A stretch of 64,000 nt of DNA. It comes from Candidatus Nitrohelix vancouverensis (GTDB lineage Bacteria > Nitrospinota > Nitrospinia > Nitrospinales > VA-1). The stretch lies in assembly GCA_015698305.1 (NCBI GenBank), contig CP048620.1, positions 1,452,557 through 1,516,556 of the forward strand, written 5' to 3'. The notes below the pieces were generated by a model that saw only the letters and a program-made list of their open reading frames with translations, was not told the origin of the DNA and made no database searches. Positions 52,364 through 61,209 of the stretch are shown here, piece by piece (the first letter of the stretch is position 1; every line of letters begins with the position of its first letter). The position numbers and the translations under genes are program-made.

Positions 52364-52934
52364 CTGTTTCAGGGACCGGAGGGTTTTTAGGGAAAATTTT
52401 AGTTTCTCTGGGGATGATTGCGGAAATCGTCATCTCGCAATTACTGGCCGAATTGATCGCATCGGTCTGGACGCGCAAAATATTTTTCGTTTTGCTCCAG
52501 TAGAAACCGCAATCTTCGCCGCCGCTGATTTTAGTAATGGTCAGCGTGCAGGTGGCTTCGTCTGTTCCCTGGACCAATATATTGGGGCCGCCCGCGTCGT
52601 CGGTGGCGGCAAAGTCTTCATCGTATTCAATCTGGATTTTGTTGATCTCGCATTCGGTCCAGGTGTGGTTAAAGCTGGACTGATCGTAAGTATAGGTTAC
52701 GCCCTCGTCCTCTGCCGCTTCCGTATCGACGTCCTTATCTTTGTCTTTATCTTTATCTTTGTCTTTGTCCTTATCCTTATCTTTGTCCTTGTCTTTATCA
52801 GACGAAATGACGGGATTCAGGAGAGGGTTCAGTAAAGGAGTAACTGCAAAGGACGATTTCGGAGACAGGTCTGCCACGACAATCGCGGAAGCGATCAGAG
52901 CGATTCCCAATTTGATTTTCGAGTCGGTTTTCAT
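52350..52934 (-). CDS. Secreted protein with an 11-copy Asp-Lys dipeptide tract
   Basis: The 194-residue protein has a signal peptide (KIKLGIALIASAIVVADLSPKSSFA, cut near 30) and a short Pro/Leu/Asn segment (TPLLNPLLNPVISS). (Asp-Lys)11 follows, then an acidic bridge (DVDTEAAEDEG) and a beta-rich domain with four cysteines (about 90-180). It is first in a two-gene operon with a paralogous layout but little sequence similarity outside the tract. AGAAGA lies about 8 bp before the ATG. It is divergent from the MSHA-type pilus operon 219 bp away. No known family. Confidence 0.6.
   Translation of the reverse strand: MKTDSKIKLGIALIASAIVVADLSPKSSFAVTPLLNPLLNPVISSDKDKDKDKDKDKDKDKDKDKDKDVDTEAAEDEGVTYTYDQSSFNHTWTECEINKIQIEYDEDFAATDDAGGPNILVQGTDEATCTLTITKISGGEDCGFYWSKTKNILRVQTDAINSASNCEMTISAIIPRETKIFPKNPPVPETDDEL
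52734..52799 (-). repeat. Hexanucleotide tract encoding (Asp-Lys)11
   Basis: Eleven 6-bp units with synonymous variation only, of the same design as the 18-unit tract in the next gene. Both tracts lie directly after the export signal region of their proteins. Confidence 0.95.
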
Positions 52935-53096
52935 GTCGCGGCAAATCTTCTTTTAGTATTTTTGATTACACTTAAAGTATAAGAACAGGAGGTATGGGAC
53001 TCAAGCGAAATTTTTGAATCTGTTGGCGGCGCTGGAAGACAGGGCGATTTTTCAGTCTATTTCATTGAAAAAAAAATTGTTGCGGTTTTTCTTGTT

Positions 53097-53125
53097 TTGA
53101 CTCTTTTCCCGCCCACTCCTATAAT
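53097..53125 (+). promoter_or_regulatory. Strong sigma70 promoter of the MSHA-type pilus operon
   Basis: TTGACT (53097-53102), a 17-bp spacer and TATAAT (53120-53125) give a near-perfect housekeeping promoter. Transcription should start near 53132, which is after an in-frame ATG at 53129. The first gene therefore begins at ATG 53153, behind AGGAGACGAG. Confidence 0.85.
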
Positions 53126-53152
53126 AAAATGGATAGGAGACGAGAAAAAAAT

Positions 53153-53617
53153 ATGCTTCATTTTCAAAAAAACGAAGGTTTCCGCAAGGGAGATTCCGGG
53201 TTCACTCTGATAGAAGTCATCAGCGTGATCCTTATTTTAGGGATTCTCGCCGCAGTGGTCCTGCCCTTAATAAACACCGGCAACATTGGCGTGACCACGG
53301 CGGCTTCTACCGTGCGCACGGATATTCGTTTTGTTCAGGAACTGGCAATGTCGCGCAACCCTTCGACGACGGGTGAAATCGGGATCACTTTCACTACAGG
53401 GCAGACGAGTTACAGCATCACGGACCCCAAGAATATGTTTAGCGTCACTCGTCAACTGCCTGAAGGCGTCTTTATATCTTCAGGAGCCACGGTTTCATTC
53501 AACAAACATGGCGAACCGGAAAACGGCGGACTCGATACAACGGTACAGATCAGCGATGGAAACGAAAGCGTGACGATCACCGTGAAGGCCTACTCGGGGC
53601 GGGTGACTTATGCTTGA
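53153..53617 (+). CDS. Type IV pilus prepilin-like protein (MshC-like)
   Basis: The 154-residue protein has a short basic leader and the class III prepilin cleavage site G|FTLIEVISVILILGILAAVVLPL, with the conserved Glu at +5. The hydrophobic helix is followed by a beta-rich globular domain without cysteines. PilD-type peptidase would cleave and methylate it. Position and size fit MshC, a minor pilin of mannose-sensitive haemagglutinin pili. The promoter just upstream sets the start. It overlaps the next gene by 8 bp. Confidence 0.85.
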   Translation: MLHFQKNEGFRKGDSGFTLIEVISVILILGILAAVVLPLINTGNIGVTTAASTVRTDIRFVQELAMSRNPSTTGEIGITFTTGQTSYSITDPKNMFSVTRQLPEGVFISSGATVSFNKHGEPENGGLDTTVQISDGNESVTITVKAYSGRVTYA

Positions 53618-54107
53618 TTCTAAAATTAGAACCGCGTGCCCGGGGCCGCGACTTCAATTCATGAGGCGCCTTGCCAACGATGATTCGGGCATGACCTTGA
53701 TAGAAATCATCATTGCCATCGTGCTGATTGGCATTGCGATTCCCAGCATCATGATTCCGTTTTCCGGTTTGGGCGATTCGCAGAGACCGGAGATCGCCGT
53801 GCAGGCCACTTATCTTGCGCAGAGGCAGATGGAGGCCTTTGCCGAACTGGGCTATGACGATCTGGCCGCGTCGACGGATTCGCATTCAACCTGCGCCAAT
53901 TTTGTCGCCAATGGAACCGGGCTGGGGAATATCTCCTGCTCGGTAGCGGATTTTACGGATTACACTTATACATGGTCTATAGAAGACGTCACCGCCGGAA
54001 CGCCCAGCACGCAGAGCGGCGGCGCAACGTTTGGTAAGAAAGTCACCTTGACGATCACGCATTCGTCGGGCGACTCCTACGAATTCTATGAATTTTTTGG
54101 AATGTGA
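53610..54107 (+). CDS. Type IV pilus prepilin-like protein (MshD-like)
   Basis: The 165-residue minor pilin has a longer leader (about 23 residues) and the cleavage site G|MTLIEIIIAIVLIGIAIPSIMIPF. The +1 residue is methionine rather than phenylalanine, as in several PilV/GspI-type minor pilins. Two cysteines (CANF, ISCS) could form a disulfide loop. Second gene of the pilus operon, matching MshD in order. Confidence 0.82.
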   Translation: MLDSKIRTACPGPRLQFMRRLANDDSGMTLIEIIIAIVLIGIAIPSIMIPFSGLGDSQRPEIAVQATYLAQRQMEAFAELGYDDLAASTDSHSTCANFVANGTGLGNISCSVADFTDYTYTWSIEDVTAGTPSTQSGGATFGKKVTLTITHSSGDSYEFYEFFGM

Positions 54108-54610
54108 TGATGACGCGACGGGTACGTACAGATAATCGGCGCGGAGGCGAAGCGGGCTTCACTTTGATCGAACTCATCATCGGCATGGTGTTGATTGGTA
54201 TTCTGGGTGGGTTCTCGGTCCAGTTCCTGTCGCGCACGATGCAAATGGGGCAGTTGGTGTCCGGGCAGAAAAGTCTGGTGGATGAAGCAAAAATTGCGCT
54301 CGACCGTATGGCGCGCGAGGTTCGATTCGCCAATAGCATCGCCAGTTTCACGTCGACCTCGATCACGATAACCACTTCCGGTTATGCGCAGGACACGTCG
54401 ACAAATGTCAGCTATTCGTATTCCGGCGGAGTTTTGACCAGAACGGGCGACGTTTCCGGAGCGCACACGATTGCTGAGAATATTTCCAGTTTCTCGATCA
54501 CGCAATCGGGAAGCAGTTTTTATGAATTCAAAATGACTCTGACCGATACGGATGGACAGAATTTTAAATTAATGACGGCGGTATTTCCAAGGTCCAAAGT
54601 GGGCGTATGA
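54107..54610 (+). CDS. Type IV pilus prepilin-like protein (MshO / GspJ-like)
   Basis: The 167-residue minor pilin has cleavage site G|FTLIELIIGMVLIGILGGFSVQFL with Glu +5. A helix with FDRMAREVRFANSI-like content (ALDRMAREVRFANS) follows, typical of PilW/GspJ/MshO proteins, then beta strands. A GTG at 54104 is in frame, but ATG 54107 overlaps the upstream stop (TGATG) and is preferred. The 3' end overlaps the next gene by 4 bp. Confidence 0.85.
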   Translation: MMTRRVRTDNRRGGEAGFTLIELIIGMVLIGILGGFSVQFLSRTMQMGQLVSGQKSLVDEAKIALDRMAREVRFANSIASFTSTSITITTSGYAQDTSTNVSYSYSGGVLTRTGDVSGAHTIAENISSFSITQSGSSFYEFKMTLTDTDGQNFKLMTAVFPRSKVGV

Positions 54611-56232
54611 TGAAACCTTCTCTAAAGAATTTGCCGGGTCGTTTGCGCAGGCAGGAAGACGGCGTTTCCATGTTGATCGCTGTCGTTGTGGCGATTGCGA
54701 TTATCGGAGCGATCAGTCTGAATTTTCTCGCCGAAACGTCTCAGAAACAATCTGGCGCATCGGTGGCTTACACCTCTCTCAACGCCTTCCTCGTTGCCGA
54801 TGCGGGAGTGCGTTATGTGGAAAAATGTTTGCGCGACCACGACGCCAATTGCCCCATCGCCAGCAGTACGGACTGGAAAACGGATTTCATTACTACGCCG
54901 GGGACCAAGATCAGTAAGAATTTTCCCAGCAATACAGGGGAAGAGTTTTTTACCGTTGAGTTCTCCCAGCACTCGATCAACGACGCCGACAATATCCGCG
55001 TGACCTCGACCGGCACCTTTCGCGGGGCGGAGCGGGTGATCTCTTCGACGGTCTCGCGAAGTTCGACCTGCGTGCTCGGCGAACAGGCGATTTCCTATTG
55101 CACGGGGGTGAATATTCTCAACAGCGCCAGTTCCAGCGATCCCAACGGCCCGGAGTCAGTTTGTCCGGTGACATCGGTCACCAGTATTTTCCCGAGTGGG
55201 TTTCCTGGCGATCCCAGCGGTTGTACGGATTACCCTGTCTATTCGAACGGCTCTCCGTCCTTTGCCTCTCCTTATCAATATTGTAGCTTCACGTTGGACG
55301 GAACTAATTCCGATGAGATCGGCGCGCAGAGTTATTTTACCGCTCAGGCAACAGCGGGGACGTCTACAATTTCTGTGAGCGACGCTTCAGATTTCGTCGT
55401 GGGTATGAAGGTGCGTTTGACGCCGGGCGCCCAAATTGGATCGTCTGGAGCATCGGGAACATCGGTGGATCTTGACACGAATTCTCCCGCGCTGGGTTCA
55501 TCGCCGCTTGTCAAGATTGTCAATAGCGTTACGGGTTCGAGTCCCTACGACGATGCGGAAGAGGAAACGGTGGATTCCGGGGGAGGGACTTCGACCTTGA
55601 CGCTTTCCGATTCGCTCATTGACACCTACGGCACATCCGCAGCCGCTGATTTTACCGATTCGTCGACGGGCGTCACGAGCGAAGAGAAAACGATCTCCAG
55701 TATCAGCGTCAATGATATTACCTTCACGACTCCGTTAGGGAACGCTTATGAAACAGGAAGCAACGCGGAATCGATGATTACGATGTATGTGGCGAATGAT
55801 TTTAAAATGAGTAATACCTCCAGTTTGGATGTCAAAGGCATCCTGACGATCAACATCGGCGGCGAGATGGAGTTGAAAAATTCCTCAGAGATTCTGGTCT
55901 ATGGGGCGCTCGACGTTTTAGTCGAAACGGATTTCCTCCTGTCCAATTCCGCGCGCATCAACGATGTGATGTCCTTCGCAGGCGATTTACTGGTTCAGGC
56001 GGTGGACGATGTTTCGATCAAAAACTCGACCACTTTCAAAGGCGCCATTCTGGCGAACGATACGGTGATTATTAAAAACAACGCCGACGTGACGGGGTCG
56101 ATATCCGGCGATTCGGTGACCTTGTCGAACAACGCCACCTTGACCTATGACGATGGCGCGGGGTCGGATTCAGAGGGCATTGGCAATTGCGCCCCGACGA
56201 CATTCAATCCTCCCGACCAGAGCGGCGGTTGA
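54607..56232 (+). CDS. MshP/PilX-like pilus protein with long surface domain
   Basis: The 541-residue protein has an N-terminal hydrophobic helix (VSMLIAVVVAIAIIGAISLNFLAETSQ, about 20-45) like PilX/GspK/MshP. MshP is only about 140 residues; this one is far longer. A Ser/Asp/Thr-rich beta region (about 240-390) includes STISVSDASDFVVGMKVRL. A repetitive bactofilin-like or beta-helix region (about 393-525; SLDVKGILTINIGG, SRINDVMSFAG-like turns) follows. It may combine MshP with the start of an MshQ-type tip adhesin. A few cysteines lie around residues 77-230. Confidence 0.72.
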   Translation: MMKPSLKNLPGRLRRQEDGVSMLIAVVVAIAIIGAISLNFLAETSQKQSGASVAYTSLNAFLVADAGVRYVEKCLRDHDANCPIASSTDWKTDFITTPGTKISKNFPSNTGEEFFTVEFSQHSINDADNIRVTSTGTFRGAERVISSTVSRSSTCVLGEQAISYCTGVNILNSASSSDPNGPESVCPVTSVTSIFPSGFPGDPSGCTDYPVYSNGSPSFASPYQYCSFTLDGTNSDEIGAQSYFTAQATAGTSTISVSDASDFVVGMKVRLTPGAQIGSSGASGTSVDLDTNSPALGSSPLVKIVNSVTGSSPYDDAEEETVDSGGGTSTLTLSDSLIDTYGTSAAADFTDSSTGVTSEEKTISSISVNDITFTTPLGNAYETGSNAESMITMYVANDFKMSNTSSLDVKGILTINIGGEMELKNSSEILVYGALDVLVETDFLLSNSARINDVMSFAGDLLVQAVDDVSIKNSTTFKGAILANDTVIIKNNADVTGSISGDSVTLSNNATLTYDDGAGSDSEGIGNCAPTTFNPPDQSGG

Positions 56233-56396
56233 TCCTAAAAACCGTTCAAACGAGAGCTGATCCAATTAGTTCAATTTTTTCAATGGCTTTTGCGATTAAA
56301 GTCGTAGCCGACGCCAGAAGAATATGCGATAATGAAAGCGGTCTCTATGGTTTTTCGAGACAGGGGCGCACTTGGGTCAACGCATTGGATGTGTAG

Positions 56397-58160
56397 ATGA
56401 AACTTCAACTTCCCTCAAAAATAAATAAAATCAATCAACCAAGCATCGGCCTGGATATCGGCTTCAATTCCATCAAGGTGGTGGAAATTATAAGCCGTGA
56501 AAAGGGTTTTGAAATTGTCCGGTTTGGTTTGACGGAGATTCCCGCCGAGATCGCGCAGGAGAAAAAACGCGCGCCAGCCCTGGGCGCTTTGATCCGCAGA
56601 ATGTTTTCGGAAAATAACATTAAAGGGAAAAAAGTTTATATTTCTGTCAGCGGACACAACGTCGTTATCCGAACTGCCGTTCTTCCCAAGATGCCGCTGG
56701 ATGAGTTGAAAGACGCGATCAAGTGGAATGCAAGAGAGGAAGTTCTGTTCGATCTGGAAAAAGCGGACATTGCTTATCATATCGTCAAGGAAACTGAAAT
56801 AGACGGCTCCATTTTCTACGAAGTCCTCACAGTGTTTGTGCGCGAAGATGTGATCCCGTTCATGGTGGACATCGTCCGCCAGGCGGGTTTGCAACCCCTC
56901 GGCGTGACCGTCGTCCCCATGGCTTTGTGGGACTACGATTTGGCTGTCAACACGGTCAAGCCTCACCAGGTGACCAGCTATATCGACATGGGGTCCGAAC
57001 GCACCCGCGTCTATTTTGTCAGCGAATCGCAATTGCTGTTCTCGCGCGAAATCCCCAATGGCGGAAAAAATATCACCGCCTCTCTGGTCGGCGATTATGA
57101 AATCGAGAACCGGGACACGGTGACGGTGGACGAAGTCCGCGCAGAGACCATCAAAAAAACATTCGGCCTGCCTGCCGAAGACGCCGCGGGAAAAACCGAG
57201 GAGGGTATACCTCTGACGGTCATCCGCGAACGCATTCTTCCCGTCGTCACCAAACAAGTTGAAGAGTTCAACCGTTCCATCGAATATTTCAAGAACAAGT
57301 ACAAGACGGACAAGGTGCATCGTCTGATCATATCCGGCGGCGGAGTGGGGTTGAAAGGAATGTACCAGTTGCTCGATCAAAGTCTGGATATGGAGATCGA
57401 TCGTTGCAACACCTTGTTTCAGGCTAAAACCGGTTCCCTGGAATTGACAAAGGAACAGGCGAAAATGATCGGTCCCAGCCTCACTGCGGCGGCAGGCCTG
57501 GCGGTGGGGCAGTGTTCGAAAATCGACTTGTTGCCGGAACGGTTCAAATTCTCCGTTAAAAAATTATTGATCAAACTCGCTCCGTTTGCTTTTATTCCTT
57601 TTTTGCTTGCGGGAATGGCTTCATACAGCATGCAATTGCGAGAAGAGATTAAAGTGGATGAGAAAAAGCTTGAGGAGAATAAAGCCCTTCTTGCCAGCCT
57701 GCAAAACAAATTGGGGGAGATGCAGGGACCCAAAAAAGAGATCGATGGGCTGGAAAACAAGATTCAGAATCTGAAGCGCGAGAAACGCAGTTTTCCCGGA
57801 AGTTCTTCCGCGCCTGTGGATTTCTGGGAAATCCTTGAAGAGATCGCTATGGCGACTGGAAGCAATGTGTCTTTGTCGCAACTGCATTATACGGACGCCA
57901 GTTTTGGTAAAGAGGATGATGAGGAGGAGGGTTTGGCGCCGCAACTCAACCGTTTGATGATTCGTCTGCAGGGCAATATTTTTGGCGAGGATCTCGGCGC
58001 GCAGGTTTCCCTGAGGAATTTTCTGGAGGATTTACGCAAGTCTCCAGCATTTAAAGAAATTCATATTATCAAGACGGAGCCTGTCAAGGATGGACGTTTT
58101 ACAAGCCCTGGATTGACGTTTGAACTCAACCTGATTCCGCATGAGAGAAATACAGCGTGA
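56397..58160 (+). CDS. PilM-PilN fusion (MshI1-MshI2-like) pilus assembly protein
   Basis: The 587-residue protein joins two normally separate parts. Residues about 15-380 are a PilM-type actin-like ATPase fold (SIGLDIGFNSIKVVEI, SYIDMGSERTRVYF, LIISGGGVGLKGM). Residues about 390-587 are PilN-like: a membrane helix (LIKLAPFAFIPFLLAGMASY), a coiled coil (VDEKKLEENKALLASLQNKL) and a periplasmic alpha/beta domain. PilM binds the short cytoplasmic tail of PilN, so the fusion locks the complex. In MSHA loci these are mshI and mshI2. It follows a 164-bp spacer in which TGCGATAAT near 56325 may be a -10 element. Confidence 0.88.
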   Translation: MKLQLPSKINKINQPSIGLDIGFNSIKVVEIISREKGFEIVRFGLTEIPAEIAQEKKRAPALGALIRRMFSENNIKGKKVYISVSGHNVVIRTAVLPKMPLDELKDAIKWNAREEVLFDLEKADIAYHIVKETEIDGSIFYEVLTVFVREDVIPFMVDIVRQAGLQPLGVTVVPMALWDYDLAVNTVKPHQVTSYIDMGSERTRVYFVSESQLLFSREIPNGGKNITASLVGDYEIENRDTVTVDEVRAETIKKTFGLPAEDAAGKTEEGIPLTVIRERILPVVTKQVEEFNRSIEYFKNKYKTDKVHRLIISGGGVGLKGMYQLLDQSLDMEIDRCNTLFQAKTGSLELTKEQAKMIGPSLTAAAGLAVGQCSKIDLLPERFKFSVKKLLIKLAPFAFIPFLLAGMASYSMQLREEIKVDEKKLEENKALLASLQNKLGEMQGPKKEIDGLENKIQNLKREKRSFPGSSSAPVDFWEILEEIAMATGSNVSLSQLHYTDASFGKEDDEEEGLAPQLNRLMIRLQGNIFGEDLGAQVSLRNFLEDLRKSPAFKEIHIIKTEPVKDGRFTSPGLTFELNLIPHERNTA

Positions 58161-58178
58161 TGCTGGCAAGGCGATATT

Positions 58179-58769
58179 ATGGCGGTTAAAGTCGAAAAAG
58201 TAGATCTTAAGAATATTTCCAAGCGGGATCAGCTCTTTTTATTGATCACCGTGGTTTCCGCGATTGGGTACCTGTTCTATGAGTTTGATTTTAAAATATT
58301 GGAACAAAAACATAAACAGGTCAAAACTCAAATGGTAAAGGTCGTCGAACCGCTGGGAGCAATTCAGCTATCCATGCAACAAATGGCGGTCAGCAACCCT
58401 GAGAAACGAATAGAAAAATTGAAGGAAGACGTTGACGCGCTGGATAAGGAAATCGCTGAAATGCGGGCGCTGCTGGAGGGCAAGGCGCTGGGTATCATGA
58501 ACGCTCTGCAGACCGAGGCGAGTTATAACGGCATCATCATTAAAAATATCAGGACGAGGGAGAAGCAGATCAAACGCGGTTCGCTCGAATTGAAAGAATT
58601 TTCTTTGATCCTGGTCATGAACAGCGATTATGAAAGCGTCAAATATTTCATGGATTCGTTGACGCGCATGCCCGCGGTGATTGGGATCAAGAGTTTTGAG
58701 ATTTTGCGGAATGAGGATATTTTGCCTCTCATTGAAACCCGATTGTTTTTGAAAATGTACGTTTTATGA
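58179..58769 (+). CDS. PilO-like pilus assembly protein (MshJ-like)
   Basis: The 196-residue inner-membrane protein has a short cytoplasmic start, one helix (about 20-38; LFLLITVVSAIGYLFYEF), a coiled coil (about 75-110; KRIEKLKEDVDALDKEIAEMRALL) and a ferredoxin-like periplasmic domain. This is the PilO/GspM-type layout, which pairs with PilN to build the alignment ring between the cytoplasmic motor and the secretin. The start lies 18 bp after the PilM-PilN fusion stop; the end overlaps the PilP-like gene (ATGA). Confidence 0.85.
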   Translation: MAVKVEKVDLKNISKRDQLFLLITVVSAIGYLFYEFDFKILEQKHKQVKTQMVKVVEPLGAIQLSMQQMAVSNPEKRIEKLKEDVDALDKEIAEMRALLEGKALGIMNALQTEASYNGIIIKNIRTREKQIKRGSLELKEFSLILVMNSDYESVKYFMDSLTRMPAVIGIKSFEILRNEDILPLIETRLFLKMYVL

Positions 58770-59230
58770 ACTCAAACGCTCTGGCTTCCAATCGCCCTGA
58801 CTGGAAACGCGCGGCTTGTCTCGCCCTGTTTCTGGCGCTCCCTTGCTTGCTGGGCGCTTCGGGCGTAGATGACGTTTCGTCTTCGGAAACGCCTGCGCAG
58901 GTGAATGATGAGCGCGAGGAGATTTTTGTGATTCGGGACAATCCGTTCACCTTCCCTGCAGGCGTTTATCCCAAGGACAAAGTCCCGGAGGAGCCTCTGC
59001 AAACCTTGTTTCTTGAAGCGGTGATTCAGTCGGATGGCAAGAGACAGGCCGTAATCAACGGCTTCAACTTTTTTGAAGGGGACATGGTGTTCGGTCGGCA
59101 GTTGATAGAGATCATGGACACTCAGGTCAGCTTGCAGGATGGAACGGCGCGCAAGATACTAACCCTGCAAACGCCGGTGATCGATCCGATGCGTTTTTCA
59201 TTGCAGGTGCGAAAACAGAGATCCCCTTGA
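58766..59230 (+). CDS. PilP-like periplasmic protein (MshK-like)
   Basis: The 154-residue protein has a signal peptide (about 1-31, cut after LLGASG). A PilP/GspC-like HR domain begins near RDNPFTFP; the strands LEAVIQSDGKRQAVINGFNFFEGDMVFGRQLIEIMDTQVSLQDG are typical. The HR domain docks on the secretin N-domains. In MSHA loci mshK holds this position. The spacer of 171 bp to the secretin contains an inverted repeat at 59282-59310. Confidence 0.8.
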   Translation: MNSNALASNRPDWKRAACLALFLALPCLLGASGVDDVSSSETPAQVNDEREEIFVIRDNPFTFPAGVYPKDKVPEEPLQTLFLEAVIQSDGKRQAVINGFNFFEGDMVFGRQLIEIMDTQVSLQDGTARKILTLQTPVIDPMRFSLQVRKQRSP

Positions 59231-59281
59231 GCGCGACCCCCTGTCTTTGAAATTTTCTGGACAGTCCCCCTCCCTCGAAAC

Positions 59282-59310
59282 AATGCCCTGGAAGTTCCTT
59301 GAAAGGCATT
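59282..59310. other. Inverted repeat between the PilP-like and secretin genes
   Basis: AATGCC (59282-59287) and GGCATT (59305-59310) enclose GGAA/TTCC, giving a small imperfect hairpin, followed by an AT-rich stretch up to the secretin ATG. It may partly separate expression of the two genes. No T-run terminator is present. Confidence 0.35.
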
Positions 59311-59401
59311 AAGTTTAATTAATACAATAATTTAATGGACTTTTAGCGCGGCTTGCGTTATTTTGTCTGTGTATAAATTTATATAAATTTAAAGTAATTG
59401 T

Positions 59402-61204
59402 ATGTTTTCTACTTTCAAACGATATCGTTCGTTAGCGCTCTTGTTTTTAATGAGCAGTCAAGGCCTGTCCTGCGCGACCGCGCAACTCGGGCCGGATAGC
59501 GATGCGTCTCCGGTCAAACCCTTGGAAAATCTGGTGCAATTGCAACCGGCGGCGACAGCGCACTCGGAGCCTGTCGCGACTGAACGAAAAGGTTTGCCTG
59601 ATGAGATCACCCTGCTTCAGTCCGATCTGACGACTCACTCCGCTTCGACCAGCCCGACCTTTACGCTTTCGGCGCGGGATGTGGATGTGAAAACGGTTTT
59701 GTTCGCCTTGTCCAATGAAATCCCTCAGAATCTGGTGATCGACCCTTCGATCGACCAGCGCGTAACGGTTGATTTGAAGGACGTTCCATTGGAACAGGCG
59801 CTGGAAAATATATTGAGCCCTCTGCGTATTCGTTATGAGCTGGACGAATCCACCCTTCGGGTGACGCCGGAGAAACTTGAGACGCGGATTTTTCATTTGA
59901 ATTACATCATGTCGCGCCGCGTGGGCAACAGCAATCTGTCCTCATCCAGCGGCGGCGGCAGGAGCGGCGACACGAGCGCGCAGTCTGGAGCCAGTTCGGG
60001 AAACAGCGGTTCGGGACGTTCCACCAGTTCCATTGAGTCCCAGGAAGTTGCCGATGTGTGGACGGAGATCATTGAAAGTCTTGGACAAATCGTGTCGGCG
60101 TCGGCAAGAAGCCCATCTTCCTCCGGCGTGGCGCCGGATGCAGACCTGGGTTCGGCCGACATAGGCAGCGCTACGGGAGATTCTTTGAGCGGTTCTTCAA
60201 GCGCGTCCAGTTCATCCAGCTCGTCATCCAGCGCTTCAAGCGCTGTCGCAGGCGACCCTGAGCGGCCCTATTTCACGGTCAATCGGCAGGCGGGAATGGT
60301 CATCGTTAAAGATTACCCTGACATTTTGATGAAAGTTGCGGAAGTCCTGGAAATGGTCGAAGGCTCGGTGCATCGCCAGGTGTTCATTCAGGCGAAGATC
60401 ATCGAGGTGACCTTGAACGATGAATACAAGCTCGGCATCGACTGGAGCCAGGTCAGCCCGATCACGCTCGCATCTTCCGATACAGGGGCGGGCACAATTT
60501 TAGGCGGATTGGAGAATGCAACGATCACCGGAGCGGCTAATTTCACTTATGGAATCGCCAACGCGAATTTCAGCGTGGTGGTGGACGCCTTGTCCAAACA
60601 GGGCAATGTGAACGTTTTGTCCAATCCAAAAATCGCGACCCTGAACAATCAACGGGCAGTGATCAAGGTGGGCACGGAAGATATTTTCTTCGTTCCTGAA
60701 ACGACCCCGGCGACGACGACGACGGCGGCGACGACGACCTTCACCCCGGAAGCGGTGACCATCGGTATTGTCATGGACGTGGTGCCGCAGATCAATTCCA
60801 ACGGAAATATCATGATGAGCATCAACACCAGCATCACCGAGAAAAATGGAGAGCGCACATCGCCGGACGGGATCAACATCGTTCCTATTCTGGACGTGCG
60901 AGAATCGAACAACGTGGTGTTGTCCGGCAACGGGCAAACGATCGTGATCGGCGGTTTGATGAAAACCCGTAAGGAGGATAAGGATAATTCCGTTCCTCTG
61001 TTGGGCGATCTGCCCATCCTGGGGCGTCTGTTCCAGCATGTCGAACGCACCGTTGAAAAAACGGAATTGGTGATCATGCTCACGCCGCAAATCATGGCGG
61101 GGCAGGAAATTGATGAACGAAAAGCTCGTGAAATGGCAAGCCTGGGCAATATGGGTTTCGCCTATCCAAATGAGTCCCCTTGGGGCAACCCTGTTCAGAG
61201 GTAG
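59402..61204 (+). CDS. Outer-membrane secretin (MshL/GspD/PilQ family)
   Basis: The 600-residue secretin has an export signal ending in GLSC near residue 25; the cysteine could be lipidated, although the lipobox is weak. Residues about 80-160 form an N-domain (TLSARDVDVKTVLFALSNEIPQNLVIDPSID). Long Ser/Gly-rich linkers occupy about 178-205 and 235-283. The C-terminal secretin core (about 330-580) has VNVLSNPKIATLNNQRAVIKVG and VIGGLMKTRKEDKDNSVPLLGDLPILGRLF. It forms the pilus exit pore. The serine-rich linkers are unusually long. An AT-rich region precedes the start. Confidence 0.92.
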   Translation: MFSTFKRYRSLALLFLMSSQGLSCATAQLGPDSDASPVKPLENLVQLQPAATAHSEPVATERKGLPDEITLLQSDLTTHSASTSPTFTLSARDVDVKTVLFALSNEIPQNLVIDPSIDQRVTVDLKDVPLEQALENILSPLRIRYELDESTLRVTPEKLETRIFHLNYIMSRRVGNSNLSSSSGGGRSGDTSAQSGASSGNSGSGRSTSSIESQEVADVWTEIIESLGQIVSASARSPSSSGVAPDADLGSADIGSATGDSLSGSSSASSSSSSSSSASSAVAGDPERPYFTVNRQAGMVIVKDYPDILMKVAEVLEMVEGSVHRQVFIQAKIIEVTLNDEYKLGIDWSQVSPITLASSDTGAGTILGGLENATITGAANFTYGIANANFSVVVDALSKQGNVNVLSNPKIATLNNQRAVIKVGTEDIFFVPETTPATTTTAATTTFTPEAVTIGIVMDVVPQINSNGNIMMSINTSITEKNGERTSPDGINIVPILDVRESNNVVLSGNGQTIVIGGLMKTRKEDKDNSVPLLGDLPILGRLFQHVERTVEKTELVIMLTPQIMAGQEIDERKAREMASLGNMGFAYPNESPWGNPVQR

Positions 61205-61209
61205 GAGAT

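Noticed and set aside
52118-52799. CRISPR-like or transposon-derived repeat
   Set aside because: The 6-bp units are contiguous without spacers, stay in frame in two genes and encode a regular Asp-Lys peptide.
56415-57380. 321-codon open frame on the - strand opposite the PilM-PilN gene
   Set aside because: It lies wholly inside a well-supported gene, has the His/Asp/Phe-rich composition of an antisense shadow, no ribosome-binding site and no recognisable domain.
60121-60250. Serine-codon repeat in the secretin as a contingency locus
   Set aside because: The units are irregular and do not form a uniform short tandem repeat; it reads as an ordinary low-complexity linker.
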